In this document: piece by piece, positions 34,914 to 44,261 of the stretch
Position numbering within the stretch: the stretch's first letter is position 1
How the letters are laid out: each line of letters starts with the position of its first letter
Source: Paenibacillus illinoisensis NBRC 15959
Lineage (GTDB): Bacteria > Bacillota > Bacilli > Paenibacillales > Paenibacillaceae
Length of the DNA stretch: 64,000 nt
Assembly: GCF_004000925.1 (NCBI RefSeq)
Contig: NZ_BIME01000012.1
Location: 62,001-126,000, forward strand
Direction of reading: 5' to 3'
Made by a program: the position numbers and the translations under genes
Notes under the pieces: generated by a model
What the model was told of the DNA's origin: nothing
Database searches by the model: none
What the model saw: only the letters and a program-made list of their open reading frames with translations

Positions 34914-37796
34914 ATGAAACCATCGGATATACAAGCTGTTCGCCATACGTTTGACCTGAAGGGGACCTGGAAGTTCTGTCTCGAAACAGACCCTGCCAAT
35001 GGCGGGAGACCGCCACTTTCTGATGAATCCATATGGGGAACGATTCAGGTTCCAGGTTCCTGGGAAGAGCAGGGGTATGGAAATGAGCCGGATTATCTCA
35101 GGATGGATACATGGACCAAAATACGTGAATACGAGGGTGCTGCCTGGTACTCGACGATAGTCGATCTTCCAGTGTCAGAGCCAGACTGCGAATATGTATT
35201 GAGACTTGAGGGAGTCAGATGGACAACAGATCTCTGGGTAAATGGACATCATGCCGGGCAGCGTGACAGTCTGCTTGTGGCGCAGGAATGGGACATTACA
35301 TCCCTACTCCATTCGGGAGAGCAAAACCAGCTGAAATTTCGTGTGGATAATACGATGAAGCTGCCTTTGGCCGGAAGTCATATTCATTCCATCCACACGG
35401 CTACAGCGTGGGGCGGAATTACAGGCGGTGCCTATCTGGATCGGCTACCGTCTTCCCGGATCAAGCAATTGTATGTCGAGCCTGGCGCCAAGAACGGGAT
35501 CGTAACGATCCGGTATGATGTAAGCGCTAGCGAGTCTACCAAATCCAGCACATGTCAACTTCATGTGGATATTAGGCACCCTGATGGAAGCTGGCTTTCG
35601 AGGCAGAGCCGCACCATCGCTTCGATGTCTCTTCCGAATGAGGACCAACAATTCGAAGGAAGCTATGGCACGGAGCAGTGGGATCTGGACCTGGGCCAGG
35701 AGAAGGACATTGCTCTGTGGTCGGATAGATCTCCGAGGTTATATCAGGTCGTTGTCTCCTTGCAAGATGAGGGACGAGAGCTGGATCGAGTGGAACGGAT
35801 ATTCGGCATGCGTTCCTTCAGAGCGAATGGAAAAAGGCTTGAGTTAAACAGTGTGCCAGTATTTTTGCGCGGATACGTGGATTGTTGCATTTTTCCGTTA
35901 ACGGGTTATCCGGTCTGGGACAAGCAGCATTATGTACAGCAGTTCCGTACGGCAAAGTCTTACGGATTCAATCATGTACGTCTGCATGGCTGGAGTGCAC
36001 CTCGGCCGTTCTGGGAGGCTGCAGATGAAGAAGGCATGCTTGTTCAGGCTGAACTTCCGCATTGGTCACGGTGGTTTGAGAATCGTGACGTGAAGGCACC
36101 GGCAGAGATCATGCTATTTTTAACCCGGGAATTAAAAGGATTATTACATTCCTTGCACACACATCCTTCCTTTGTCATGTTTTCGTTGGGTAATGAACTG
36201 ATTGGTCCTAACGGACATCCTGAATTGAATGATTTGGTAGAACTCGCTCGTTCGCTTGACCCCACACGGTTATATACGGATAATACGGGCTTTGGTCAGC
36301 TGCCGGCTCAAGGCCGAAATGCAGACTTTTATATTCAGTCATTGAACTGGCATCCTCCACTGGAATCCGAGCTGTCTGCTGTACCGGACACCACGCTGGA
36401 TTACCATGATGTCACCCGGCTTACGAATAATCCGGTCGTTGGGCATGAACATGCACAGTTTACCATGTATGTACGCCCTCAGGAGCGAGAGAAGTACACA
36501 GGCGTCCTGCGCCCAAGCTGGTTGGAGTCCATTGAAGAGTCCATTGCACGCAGAAGCCTGGCAGATGATGTGGAAGATTTTCAGCACGCAAGTGGCATAC
36601 ATCTGCTGCGGTCGTTAAAGGAAGCAATGGAGCGAGTTCGCCGCACACCAGATGCAGCGGGAATACAACTGCTTGATATCCGTGACTTTCCTGGACAGGG
36701 ACATGCGACCACGGGAGTTCTGGACGTGTTCTGGGAGAGCAAGGGGATAGTGGAACCAGCAGTATTCAAGCAGTTTAACGAAAGCATTGTGCTCTTGCTG
36801 GGTAGTAGACAGCGGACCTACTATGCTGGGGAACCTGTCCATATTGAAGCCAGCATATCTCATTATGGAGAGAAGCCGATTGCCGATGCCTCAATCCATT
36901 GGAAGCTAATCCGTAATAATATCATTGAGGATGAGGGTGAGTGGGCACATGGAGATATTAGCTGCGGCTCTGTTGTTTCGCTTGGGCGTCTAACCATACA
37001 GGCACCTAAGCATGGGGCTGCTGCCTTTGTCATTGAAGCTGAGATCAGATCAGGCCATTCGGAAATTGTTGCGGCCAATGTCTGGTACGGTTGGTCGTTT
37101 CCTCACTATCATCCTCACAACCGATCTCATCGGATCTGGAATTGCGTGGGTGAGCTGCAACCATTTTTACCGGATTCCTATCATCGCCAGGCGGACCCTC
37201 TGGACGGGAAAGACTTGATTAGCCAAGGTCAAATGGACTTGGTGATCATCTCTTCACTTACGCCTAATGTACTTGATTATCTGATGAATGGTGGCAATGT
37301 CTGGCTTCAGGTTAAACCGAATGAACTATATGATGCTGTAGAGACCAAGTATCTGCCTGTATTCTGGAATTATCTCATGTTTGCAACACAGTCTGGAGCA
37401 ACAATGGGAATGAATTTGCAGGAAAAGGTACCTTTGCTGGGCCGTTTCCCGCATGATCAGGCTTCGGATTGGCATTGGTACCACCTGGTGAATGGTACTC
37501 CTGCGATATGCCTTGATTCGTTACATGGAGTACGTCCATCTCTTGAAGTAATTGATCATTTTCACAGAGCGAAACGATTGGCATATGCTTTTGAGGCCAG
37601 AGTGGGGCGGGGGAAACTGCTAGTATCGTCTTTGCCGTTTGCCAATGTTTCCATGATGAAGCGTCCTGAAGCTGCCTTCCTGTTTCAGGAGATGGTCGCG
37701 TACTTGTTGGGAGATCAATTCGATCCTGTTGCCACGATATCGGCGGCTGAATTGCTGGGCATCGTCAAGCTGCAGACCATTCAGTTCACATTATGA
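34914..37796 (+). CDS. Glycoside hydrolase family 2 protein
   Basis: The protein has 960 aa and no signal peptide, so it is probably cytosolic; AAGGAG precedes the ATG. Order: jelly-roll sugar-binding domain (FDLKGTWKF, VPGSWEEQGYG, GVRWTTDLWVNGHHAG), Ig-like domain, TIM barrel (FNHVRLHGWSAPRPFWEAADEEGMLVQAELP) with the acid/base E428 in SLGNELIG. A candidate nucleophile region is VVGHEHAQF near 505. Then about 350 further residues of beta-rich domains. The family includes beta-galactosidases, glucuronidases and mannosidases; the specificity is not clear. Confidence 0.85.
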   Translation: MKPSDIQAVRHTFDLKGTWKFCLETDPANGGRPPLSDESIWGTIQVPGSWEEQGYGNEPDYLRMDTWTKIREYEGAAWYSTIVDLPVSEPDCEYVLRLEGVRWTTDLWVNGHHAGQRDSLLVAQEWDITSLLHSGEQNQLKFRVDNTMKLPLAGSHIHSIHTATAWGGITGGAYLDRLPSSRIKQLYVEPGAKNGIVTIRYDVSASESTKSSTCQLHVDIRHPDGSWLSRQSRTIASMSLPNEDQQFEGSYGTEQWDLDLGQEKDIALWSDRSPRLYQVVVSLQDEGRELDRVERIFGMRSFRANGKRLELNSVPVFLRGYVDCCIFPLTGYPVWDKQHYVQQFRTAKSYGFNHVRLHGWSAPRPFWEAADEEGMLVQAELPHWSRWFENRDVKAPAEIMLFLTRELKGLLHSLHTHPSFVMFSLGNELIGPNGHPELNDLVELARSLDPTRLYTDNTGFGQLPAQGRNADFYIQSLNWHPPLESELSAVPDTTLDYHDVTRLTNNPVVGHEHAQFTMYVRPQEREKYTGVLRPSWLESIEESIARRSLADDVEDFQHASGIHLLRSLKEAMERVRRTPDAAGIQLLDIRDFPGQGHATTGVLDVFWESKGIVEPAVFKQFNESIVLLLGSRQRTYYAGEPVHIEASISHYGEKPIADASIHWKLIRNNIIEDEGEWAHGDISCGSVVSLGRLTIQAPKHGAAAFVIEAEIRSGHSEIVAANVWYGWSFPHYHPHNRSHRIWNCVGELQPFLPDSYHRQADPLDGKDLISQGQMDLVIISSLTPNVLDYLMNGGNVWLQVKPNELYDAVETKYLPVFWNYLMFATQSGATMGMNLQEKVPLLGRFPHDQASDWHWYHLVNGTPAICLDSLHGVRPSLEVIDHFHRAKRLAYAFEARVGRGKLLVSSLPFANVSMMKRPEAAFLFQEMVAYLLGDQFDPVATISAAELLGIVKLQTIQFTL

Positions 37797-37801
37797 TTAC
37801 G

Positions 37802-37825
37802 AGGACCTGAACCAGGTCCTTTTTC
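37802..37825 (+). terminator. Terminator after the GH2 gene
   Basis: AGGACCTG-AAC-CAGGTCCT followed by five Ts, 5 bp after the stop codon. Confidence 0.85.
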
Positions 37826-37858
37826 TAATCTCTAAAAGTGAAGGTAAACGATTTCTAT

Positions 37859-37874
37859 AAAACGTTTTCGAAAA
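37859..37874. promoter_or_regulatory. Composite operator before the permease operon
   Basis: AAAACGTTTTCGAAAA, identical over 16 bp to the site at 34779. It is about 200 bp before the permease start. Confidence 0.65.
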
Positions 37875-38075
37875 TTAGCATTTTAGATTATCTCTACCTT
37901 TTTATGGCGTAAATTGTAGATGAAAGGCTTTAAAATACCTGATTTTGAGCAGATAATGTCGAATTCTGTGGGGGGATATCTAATTTTTATATGATTTTCT
38001 CTAAAATCCAGATGGTATTTTGAAAACGCTCTATCAGTTATGATGGATCTATAAAACAGAGGAGGGGGAACGGAG

Positions 38076-39059
38076 ATGGAAACGCTAACAAAAAAATCCG
38101 CTTCCGCGAAAAGAAGCAGTAACCCCAAGCCGCCAACGAACAAACGGCGGAACGGAATTTGGGATAGCATCAAGCAGCAGAAGTATCTCTATCTCATGTC
38201 ACTGCCATTCGTAGTTTGGGTTTTTGTATTTAACTATCTGCCGCTATGGGGATGGACAATGGCTTTCCAAAATTTCAAACCAGCCAGATCGTTCAGCGAC
38301 CAAGAATGGGTTGGTTTTAAACACTTTGTAGAGCTGTTTAGCGATGAGCGGTTCTATCTGGTACTTCGAAATACACTTGCAATGAGCTTAATGGGGCTGG
38401 TTGTCGGTTTTGTCGTGCCGATTTTCTTTGCAATTCTCTTGAATGAGCTCAAAGGCATGTTCTTCAAACGTGCGGTGCAAACGGTATCATATCTGCCTCA
38501 CTTTGTATCTTGGGTCGTGGTTGCAGGGATTATTACCAAGATGCTCTCCACCGATGGAGGGATTGTCAATGACATTTTGGTAGGTCTGAACATTATCGAT
38601 CAGCCAATCCAGTTCATGGCGAAGGGGAACCTGTTCTGGTACATTGTAACCGCTTCAGATATGTGGAAAGAAACGGGCTGGAATGCCATCATCTATCTGG
38701 CGGCCATTACCGGTATTGACCAGGAACTTTACGAAGCCTCCCGAGTGGACGGTGCGAACCGTTGGAGACAGATGTGGCACATTACACTGCCAGGTATTCG
38801 GACGACAATCTCCGTACTGTTCATCATGTCCATCGGACACTTGATCAGTATCGGTTTTGAAAAGCAGTTCTTGCTGCAAAACAGTCTGGTACTAGACTAC
38901 TCAGAAGTTCTCGATCTCTACGCACTCAATTATGGTTTGAACATGGGACGATTCTCATACGGAACAGCGATAGGTATATTCAACTCCGTTGTCAGTATCA
39001 TCCTTCTGTTTACAGCGAACGGGTTGTTCAAGAAATTCACCAAAGAAAGCATCATGTAG
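38076..39059 (+). CDS. LplB-family sugar ABC transporter permease
   Basis: The protein has 327 aa with six TM helices after a Lys/Arg/Asn-rich N-tail of about 40 residues. EAA loop ELYEASRVDGANRWRQMWHITLPGI near residue 225; the segment NYLPLWGWTMAFQNFKP is typical of LplB/YtcP-type oligosaccharide permeases. It pairs with the permease 15 bp downstream. AGGAGGGGG precedes the ATG. No ATPase gene is in this locus. Confidence 0.92.
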   Translation: METLTKKSASAKRSSNPKPPTNKRRNGIWDSIKQQKYLYLMSLPFVVWVFVFNYLPLWGWTMAFQNFKPARSFSDQEWVGFKHFVELFSDERFYLVLRNTLAMSLMGLVVGFVVPIFFAILLNELKGMFFKRAVQTVSYLPHFVSWVVVAGIITKMLSTDGGIVNDILVGLNIIDQPIQFMAKGNLFWYIVTASDMWKETGWNAIIYLAAITGIDQELYEASRVDGANRWRQMWHITLPGIRTTISVLFIMSIGHLISIGFEKQFLLQNSLVLDYSEVLDLYALNYGLNMGRFSYGTAIGIFNSVVSIILLFTANGLFKKFTKESIM

Positions 39060-39074
39060 GGAGGGGGGAACACT

Positions 39075-39977
39075 ATGGCGAACAAATCATTCAATGCTAC
39101 ACGGGGCGATAAACTGTTCGATATATTCAATATCATTGCTATGGCGCTGGTACTGATCGTGACGCTGTATCCATTCCTGAACGTGCTTGCGATCTCATTG
39201 AATAACTCAACAGATACGGTACGTGGTGGAATTTACTTGTGGCCGCGGGAATTTACACTGGAAAACTACAAAACGATCTTCCAGTATGACGGGCTGCTGC
39301 AAGGTCTACAGGTTTCCATTATGCGTACGATTGTAGGTACACTGCTCGGTCTGATCAGTTCCTCGATGATTGCCTTTACACTGGCTCGTCCGGACTTCAA
39401 ATTGAGAAAATTCGTATCCACTGCACTTGCACTTACGATGTATTTCTCCGGGGGTCTGATTCCGGTCTACATCCTGATGCGTGACCTGAACCTGATCGGT
39501 ACGTTCTGGGTGTATGTATTGCCAGGCATGATCAGTGCGTTCAACGTATTCGTTATTCGTTCCTTTATTGACGGACTGCCGTATGCGCTTCAAGAATCGG
39601 CGAAACTGGACGGTGCAAATGACTTTAAGATTTATTACAAAATCATCCTGCCACTCTGTAAACCGGTTCTTGCAACGATTGCATTGTTCCTGGCAGTAGG
39701 CCAATGGAACGCATGGTTTGATACGTATCTGTACAACGGTTCCAAGGCACATCTCACAACACTCCAGTATGAGTTGATGAAAGTACTGCAAAGTACACAA
39801 CAAGGTTCTGGTGCTGGACGGAATGCCAATGACATGGCACAGCAGATGACGCAGATTTCACCAGAGTCCATCAAGATGGCCATTACGATCGTTGTTACCG
39901 TTCCAATCCTGGTTGTATATCCATTCCTGCAAAAGTACTTTGTAGGCGGTATGACACTGGGTGCAGTAAAAGCATAA
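39075..39977 (+). CDS. YtcP/LplC-family sugar ABC transporter permease
   Basis: The protein has 300 aa with six TM helices. EAA loop ALQESAKLDGANDFKIYYKIILPL near residue 175, and the family's VGQWNAWFDTYLYN segment. It forms the heterodimeric channel with the permease upstream. A hairpin and about 185 bp separate it from the binding-protein gene. Confidence 0.92.
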   Translation: MANKSFNATRGDKLFDIFNIIAMALVLIVTLYPFLNVLAISLNNSTDTVRGGIYLWPREFTLENYKTIFQYDGLLQGLQVSIMRTIVGTLLGLISSSMIAFTLARPDFKLRKFVSTALALTMYFSGGLIPVYILMRDLNLIGTFWVYVLPGMISAFNVFVIRSFIDGLPYALQESAKLDGANDFKIYYKIILPLCKPVLATIALFLAVGQWNAWFDTYLYNGSKAHLTTLQYELMKVLQSTQQGSGAGRNANDMAQQMTQISPESIKMAITIVVTVPILVVYPFLQKYFVGGMTLGAVKA

Positions 39978-40030
39978 TAATCAACAATATAGAGCTGCAA
40001 AAAGAGCAGCCGTAAACTAAAAAAAGCATC

Positions 40031-40069
40031 AGGTGCCCGAGGCGTAACCAATTGGTTTGCGCCTCACCG
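40031..40069 (+). other. Intergenic hairpin between permease and first binding-protein gene
   Basis: GAGGCG...GCGCCTC with inner AACC/GGTT and outer GGTG/CACC, about 15 bp in total with small bulges. No T-run follows, so it looks like an mRNA processing or stabilising element rather than a terminator. Confidence 0.5.
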
Positions 40070-40161
40070 TATAGGGCTGCGGAGCGGCATTCATGAAGCT
40101 ATAGACAGGGACAAAAAAGTCCCGGATAAGACAGACATATGAAACAGGGAGGATTACCATT

Positions 40162-41850
40162 ATGGCAAGTTTTAAAATGAAAGGGGCACTGGCTCCTGTA
40201 CTTGCGATGTCTTTGCTCGCAGGTTGTGGCGGTGGAGGAACTGGCGGCGATACGTCGTTTAAAGACACAAGTGGTGAAACGACTCCGCTCACATTCAGCT
40301 TTTTTAGCGTCGATCCCAGTCCAAACTGGAATGGCATGAAGGATGAGGTTGGCCAGGTTATTACGGAGAAAACAGGAGTAACACTTAACGGTGAATTTGC
40401 CGTCAGCGGTGGTCAGGACAAAATATCCTTAATGGCAGCGAGCGGCGATTATCCCGATATCGTGTCACCCAAAGGAGAGCTTAGCAAGCTGGTGGATGCA
40501 GGAGCAATGTTGGATCTGACCGATCTGATTGACCAGTATGCTCCCAATCTGAAGAAGCTGTATGGTAATTACATGGACCGGTTGAAATACAGTAATGAGG
40601 ATCAGGCCATTTATGTGCTGCCAACGTATTACGCGGTAGACCAAAAGTACTTTGATGCAGGCGGCGGGTTCGGTATTCAGCACCGTGTATTGAAAGAGCT
40701 TGGCTACCCTGAGGTGCGCACACTCGAGGATTTCGAAAATGTGCTGAAGGCATATAAAGAGAAACATCCGACGATTGATGGACAACCAACGATCCCTCTA
40801 ACACTTGACGCGGATGACTGGAGAATCATGATCACGGTAACGAATCCGGCTTTCCTCGCAACAGGTGCACCGGATGACGGTGAATATTACATCAATCCAG
40901 AAACGTACGAAGCAATGCTTCACTACAAGCGTCCGGAAGAAAAAGAGTACTTCCGTTGGTTAAACAAAATGTACAACGAGGGATTGCTTGATCAGGACAG
41001 CTTCGTACAAAAAACGGATCAGTATAAATCCAAAATCGCAAGTGGACGTGTGCTTGGTGTAATTGACCAGGATTGGGGCTACTCCGATGCTGAAAACGCA
41101 TTGAAAGCAGCAGGCAAACCTGAAGCAACATATTCACACTTCCCGGTAACCCTGTCTGAGGACATCAAGGATCATTCCTATCAGGACACGGGATTCGTAT
41201 CCGGCTGGGGTGTAGGTATTACAACTACGAATCCGGATCCGGTTCGTACGATTAAATTCTTCGATTACCTGGCTTCTGAAGAAGGTCAAGTGCTGATGAA
41301 CTGGGGAATTGAAGGCCAGCACTACGAAGTGAAGGATGGCAAGCGTGTCATTCCTGCCGATGTTCTGGACCAAAAGACAAACAATGCTGCCGTATTCCAA
41401 AAAGAGACGGGGATTGGTCTCTACACGAATATGTCGGGTCACTATGGAGATGGGGTTAAAGATTCGACGGATAACTATTACACCACGAATTTCCCTGAAC
41501 AGATCGTAGCAGCGTATTCAGAGCCAGAGAAAGAAACACTGCAAGCATATGGTGTTACAACCTGGAAGGACTTGTACCCAAGTGGAGATGAGTTCCCGGT
41601 TAAGCCATGGGGAGCGGCATACAATTTGCCAACGCCAGGTGACTCCAATTACAATGTCATCTTCCAGAAAACACAGGATATTATCCGTAAACGAATTCCG
41701 GAGGCTATTCTCAGTTCCCCGGATCAGTTTGACGCCATCTATGATGGAATGATTGCTGAAGTGAACAAAGCCGGAGCAGAGGAAATGGAACAACAATATA
41801 CCGAGCTTGTCCAAAATCGCGTTAAATTGTGGAGTGGTGAAGCTCAATAA
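40162..41850 (+). CDS. Sugar-binding lipoprotein 1 (LplA/family 1 type)
   Basis: The protein has 562 aa. Lipobox LLAGC (C22), then a large family-1-like solute-binding fold with TFSFFSVDPSPNWNGMKDE near the start and KTQDIIRKRIPEAIL near the end. Its length fits the 550-aa class that works with LplB/YtcP permeases on oligosaccharides. It is the probable primary binding protein of the transporter, on the same operon after an intergenic hairpin. It shares most of its sequence with two further copies downstream but is the most diverged. Terminator at 41885. Confidence 0.9.
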   Translation: MASFKMKGALAPVLAMSLLAGCGGGGTGGDTSFKDTSGETTPLTFSFFSVDPSPNWNGMKDEVGQVITEKTGVTLNGEFAVSGGQDKISLMAASGDYPDIVSPKGELSKLVDAGAMLDLTDLIDQYAPNLKKLYGNYMDRLKYSNEDQAIYVLPTYYAVDQKYFDAGGGFGIQHRVLKELGYPEVRTLEDFENVLKAYKEKHPTIDGQPTIPLTLDADDWRIMITVTNPAFLATGAPDDGEYYINPETYEAMLHYKRPEEKEYFRWLNKMYNEGLLDQDSFVQKTDQYKSKIASGRVLGVIDQDWGYSDAENALKAAGKPEATYSHFPVTLSEDIKDHSYQDTGFVSGWGVGITTTNPDPVRTIKFFDYLASEEGQVLMNWGIEGQHYEVKDGKRVIPADVLDQKTNNAAVFQKETGIGLYTNMSGHYGDGVKDSTDNYYTTNFPEQIVAAYSEPEKETLQAYGVTTWKDLYPSGDEFPVKPWGAAYNLPTPGDSNYNVIFQKTQDIIRKRIPEAILSSPDQFDAIYDGMIAEVNKAGAEEMEQQYTELVQNRVKLWSGEAQ

Positions 41851-41884
41851 TTGTTCTATAGTGTATCATTCATTTTTTGAAGAG

Positions 41885-41915
41885 AGGAACCCAGAAACCT
41901 GGGTTCCTTTTTTTG
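41885..41915 (+). terminator. Terminator after binding-protein gene 1
   Basis: AGGAACCCAG-AAAC-CTGGGTTCCT then T7: perfect 10-bp stem. Confidence 0.9.
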
Positions 41916-41919
41916 TGCT

Positions 41920-41944
41920 AAAACGTTTTCTAAAAAACGTTTTC
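41920..41944. promoter_or_regulatory. Tandem AAAACGTTTTC operators before binding-protein gene 2
   Basis: AAAACGTTTTC occurs at 41920-41930 and 41934-41944, direct copies separated by 3 bp (14-bp period). They lie just upstream of the -35 at 41963. Confidence 0.65.
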
Positions 41945-41962
41945 AAATTTACAAATTCACTA

Positions 41963-42012
41963 TTGACAAGGACTTTCGGAGCGATTATTATTCAAGTATG
42001 AAAGCACTTACA
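41963..42012 (+). promoter_or_regulatory. Promoter plus +1 operator of binding-protein gene 2
   Basis: TTGACA (41963-41968), 17-bp spacer, TATTAT (41986-41991), then the dyad TGAAAGCACTTACA at 41999-42012, over the predicted start point. The same layout is found at 44008 and 46046, and a similar one at 50229. A second half-like element AGTAAGCGCTTTTAAAG lies at 42110-42126. The pattern implies repression by a LacI-family protein such as CcpA or a local regulator. Confidence 0.7.
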
Positions 42013-42231
42013 TCACTGGTATGACAGACCTTAACGGCTTTCCCTTCAAGTCTGAAATAAAGGAATATATCAGGTTTATTAATTTAAAAAGGTAATTATC
42101 AACTCAATTAGTAAGCGCTTTTAAAGTAATAAAAGCTAAAGATTAACATTAAGATTATTCACTTTCCGGTATGAGCAGGCCAGCCTGTTATACAATAGAT
42201 AGCTTCATTTTATCCATAAGGGGGATTACAC

Positions 42232-43926
42232 ATGAAGGGCAAAACACCAAAAACATTCGCTATGCTTCTACTTGCTAGTGCACTTGCCATTACGGCAGGC
42301 TGTGGAGGAGGTACTACTGCTTCAGAAACACCAGAGGATACAGGGGATACAACCAGTCCAATCACGTTTACATTCTTTGGTGCAGATGCAAGTCCAAACT
42401 GGAACAATATGAAGGATGCAGTCGGCCAAGAGATTACCAAACGAACAGGTGTTACGATTGAGGCAGAGTACGATGTGAATAATGGCGGGGATCAGAAAAT
42501 ACCTTTGATGGCTGCCAGCGGTGATTACCCTGATATTATCTTTCCTAAAGGGAACTTATCGAAGCTTGTTGACGCAGGTGCTATGCTTGACCTTACCGAT
42601 TTGATCGAAGAACATGCACCAAACCTGAAAAAAATCTATGGGGATCAGATGAATCGTTTGAAATACAGTCTCGAAGATCAGGCCATTTATGCGATTCCGA
42701 CGAACATGGGTGTAGATAACGTTTCATTTGATGCTGGTGGCGGATTTGAGATTCAACAAAAGGTTTTGAAAGAGCTTGGATATCCAGAAGTAAAAACGCT
42801 TGAGGATTACGAAAACGTATTAAGAACCTACTATGAGAAACATCCAACGATTGACGGTCAACCAACCATTCCACTCACATTGAACGCGGATGACTGGAAG
42901 ATCATGATTACCGTAACGAACCCGGCATTCCAGGCAACAGGTGCTCCGGATGACGGTGAATATTATATCAACCCGGAAACGTATGAAGCGATGCTGCACT
43001 ACAAACGTCCGGAAGAAAAAGAATATTTCCGTTGGTTGAACAAAATGTATAATGAAGGACTGCTCGACAAAGATACATTTGTTCAAAAAGATGACCAATA
43101 CAAATCCAAAATTGCCAGCGGCCGCGTACTCGGTCTGATTGACCAGGATTGGAACTATGGTGAAGCCGAAAATGCCCTCAAAGCAGCGGGCAAAGATGAC
43201 AGCACGTATGCTCACTTCTCTGTATCCCTGAACGAGGATATCGTGGATCACACATTCCAGCCAACTGGATTCGACGGGTACGGAATCGGGATTTCAACAA
43301 CGGCCAAAGATCCGGTACGAATCATCAAATTCATGGATTGGCTTGCTTCAGATGAAGGTCAAGTGCTGAGAAACTGGGGAATTGAAGGTCAACACTATAA
43401 TGTTGAAAACGGAAAACGTGTCATTCCTGACGAAGTTCAGGATCGCAAAGTCAACGATAACTCGGCATTTACCAAAGAAACAGGTATTGGTCTGTACAAC
43501 ATCTTCAGCGCAAGATATGGCGACGGGGTAAAAGATTCTACGGACAATTACTACACAACCAATTTCCCTGAACAGATCCAAGCGGGTTACACTCCAGCTG
43601 AGAAGGAAACGCTGAAAGCATATGGTATTACAACATGGAAGGATTTCTTCCCTTCTGAAGATGAGCTGAAGTTGAAAGACTGGGGCGCTGCATACAATAT
43701 GCCGGTTCCATCGGATACAGACTACAACGTAACATTCCAGAAAACACAGGATATCATCCGCAAACGGATTCCTGAAGCTATTCTGGCGAAGCCTGAAAAC
43801 TTCGATCAAGTTTACGACGGCCTCCTGGCTGAACTCGACAAAGCAGGGGCAGTAGAGATGGAGAAACAGTACACCGTATGGGTGAAGGAACGTGTAGCCC
43901 TGTGGACGGGTAAAGATGTGAAATAA
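42232..43926 (+). CDS. Sugar-binding lipoprotein 2
   Basis: The protein has 564 aa; AAGGGGG before the ATG; lipobox ITAGC (C24). Nearly co-linear with lipoprotein 3 over its whole length, and clearly related to lipoprotein 1. Unlike copy 1 it has its own promoter, operators and terminator. It probably feeds the same permeases with a related ligand. A 125-bp stretch (42967-43091) is identical in DNA to copy 3. Confidence 0.9.
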   Translation: MKGKTPKTFAMLLLASALAITAGCGGGTTASETPEDTGDTTSPITFTFFGADASPNWNNMKDAVGQEITKRTGVTIEAEYDVNNGGDQKIPLMAASGDYPDIIFPKGNLSKLVDAGAMLDLTDLIEEHAPNLKKIYGDQMNRLKYSLEDQAIYAIPTNMGVDNVSFDAGGGFEIQQKVLKELGYPEVKTLEDYENVLRTYYEKHPTIDGQPTIPLTLNADDWKIMITVTNPAFQATGAPDDGEYYINPETYEAMLHYKRPEEKEYFRWLNKMYNEGLLDKDTFVQKDDQYKSKIASGRVLGLIDQDWNYGEAENALKAAGKDDSTYAHFSVSLNEDIVDHTFQPTGFDGYGIGISTTAKDPVRIIKFMDWLASDEGQVLRNWGIEGQHYNVENGKRVIPDEVQDRKVNDNSAFTKETGIGLYNIFSARYGDGVKDSTDNYYTTNFPEQIQAGYTPAEKETLKAYGITTWKDFFPSEDELKLKDWGAAYNMPVPSDTDYNVTFQKTQDIIRKRIPEAILAKPENFDQVYDGLLAELDKAGAVEMEKQYTVWVKERVALWTGKDVK

Positions 43927-43978
43927 CTGAAAATTTCAGAAAATGAACTATAATTTAAAGCTTTTGTTCTGCAGAAAG

Positions 43979-44003
43979 AGGCCTTGTAAAAAGGCCTTTT
44001 TTT
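43979..44003 (+). terminator. Terminator after binding-protein gene 2
   Basis: AGGCCTT and AAGGCCT arms around a 5-nt loop, then T7. Confidence 0.85.
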
Positions 44004-44007
44004 GTTG

Positions 44008-44056
44008 TTGACGGGACGGGTAGGATAGCATATAATCATTGATGTAAGCACTTTCA
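44008..44056 (+). promoter_or_regulatory. Promoter plus +1 operator of binding-protein gene 3
   Basis: TTGACG (44008-44013), 17-bp spacer, TATAAT (44031-44036), operator TGTAAGCACTTTCA (44043-44056). Same spacing as at 41963 and 46046. Confidence 0.72.
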
Positions 44057-44090
44057 GTAAGCGTTTTAAAGAAGGTTTCGAAAACGTTTT
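44056..44090. promoter_or_regulatory. Secondary operators of binding-protein gene 3
   Basis: AGTAAGCGTTTTAAAG (44056-44071) corresponds to the element at 42110 before copy 2, and TTTCGAAAACGTTTT (44076-44090) is the composite CG operator in reverse orientation. A further cre-like GGTAAGCGCATACA is at 44167-44180. Confidence 0.6.
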
Positions 44091-44261
44091 ACCATTGTTA
44101 GAAGCATTAAAGTGATGTGTCCATACAATATATTTTAGGCTTACAAAAAGTATGGATTGGTCTTATGGTAAGCGCATACAGAAATGCGCTCCAAGAGTGG
44201 TATTCGCAGGCTTAGCCTGTTATACAGATAAAACCTTCATAATAATAGGGGGAACTAGACA

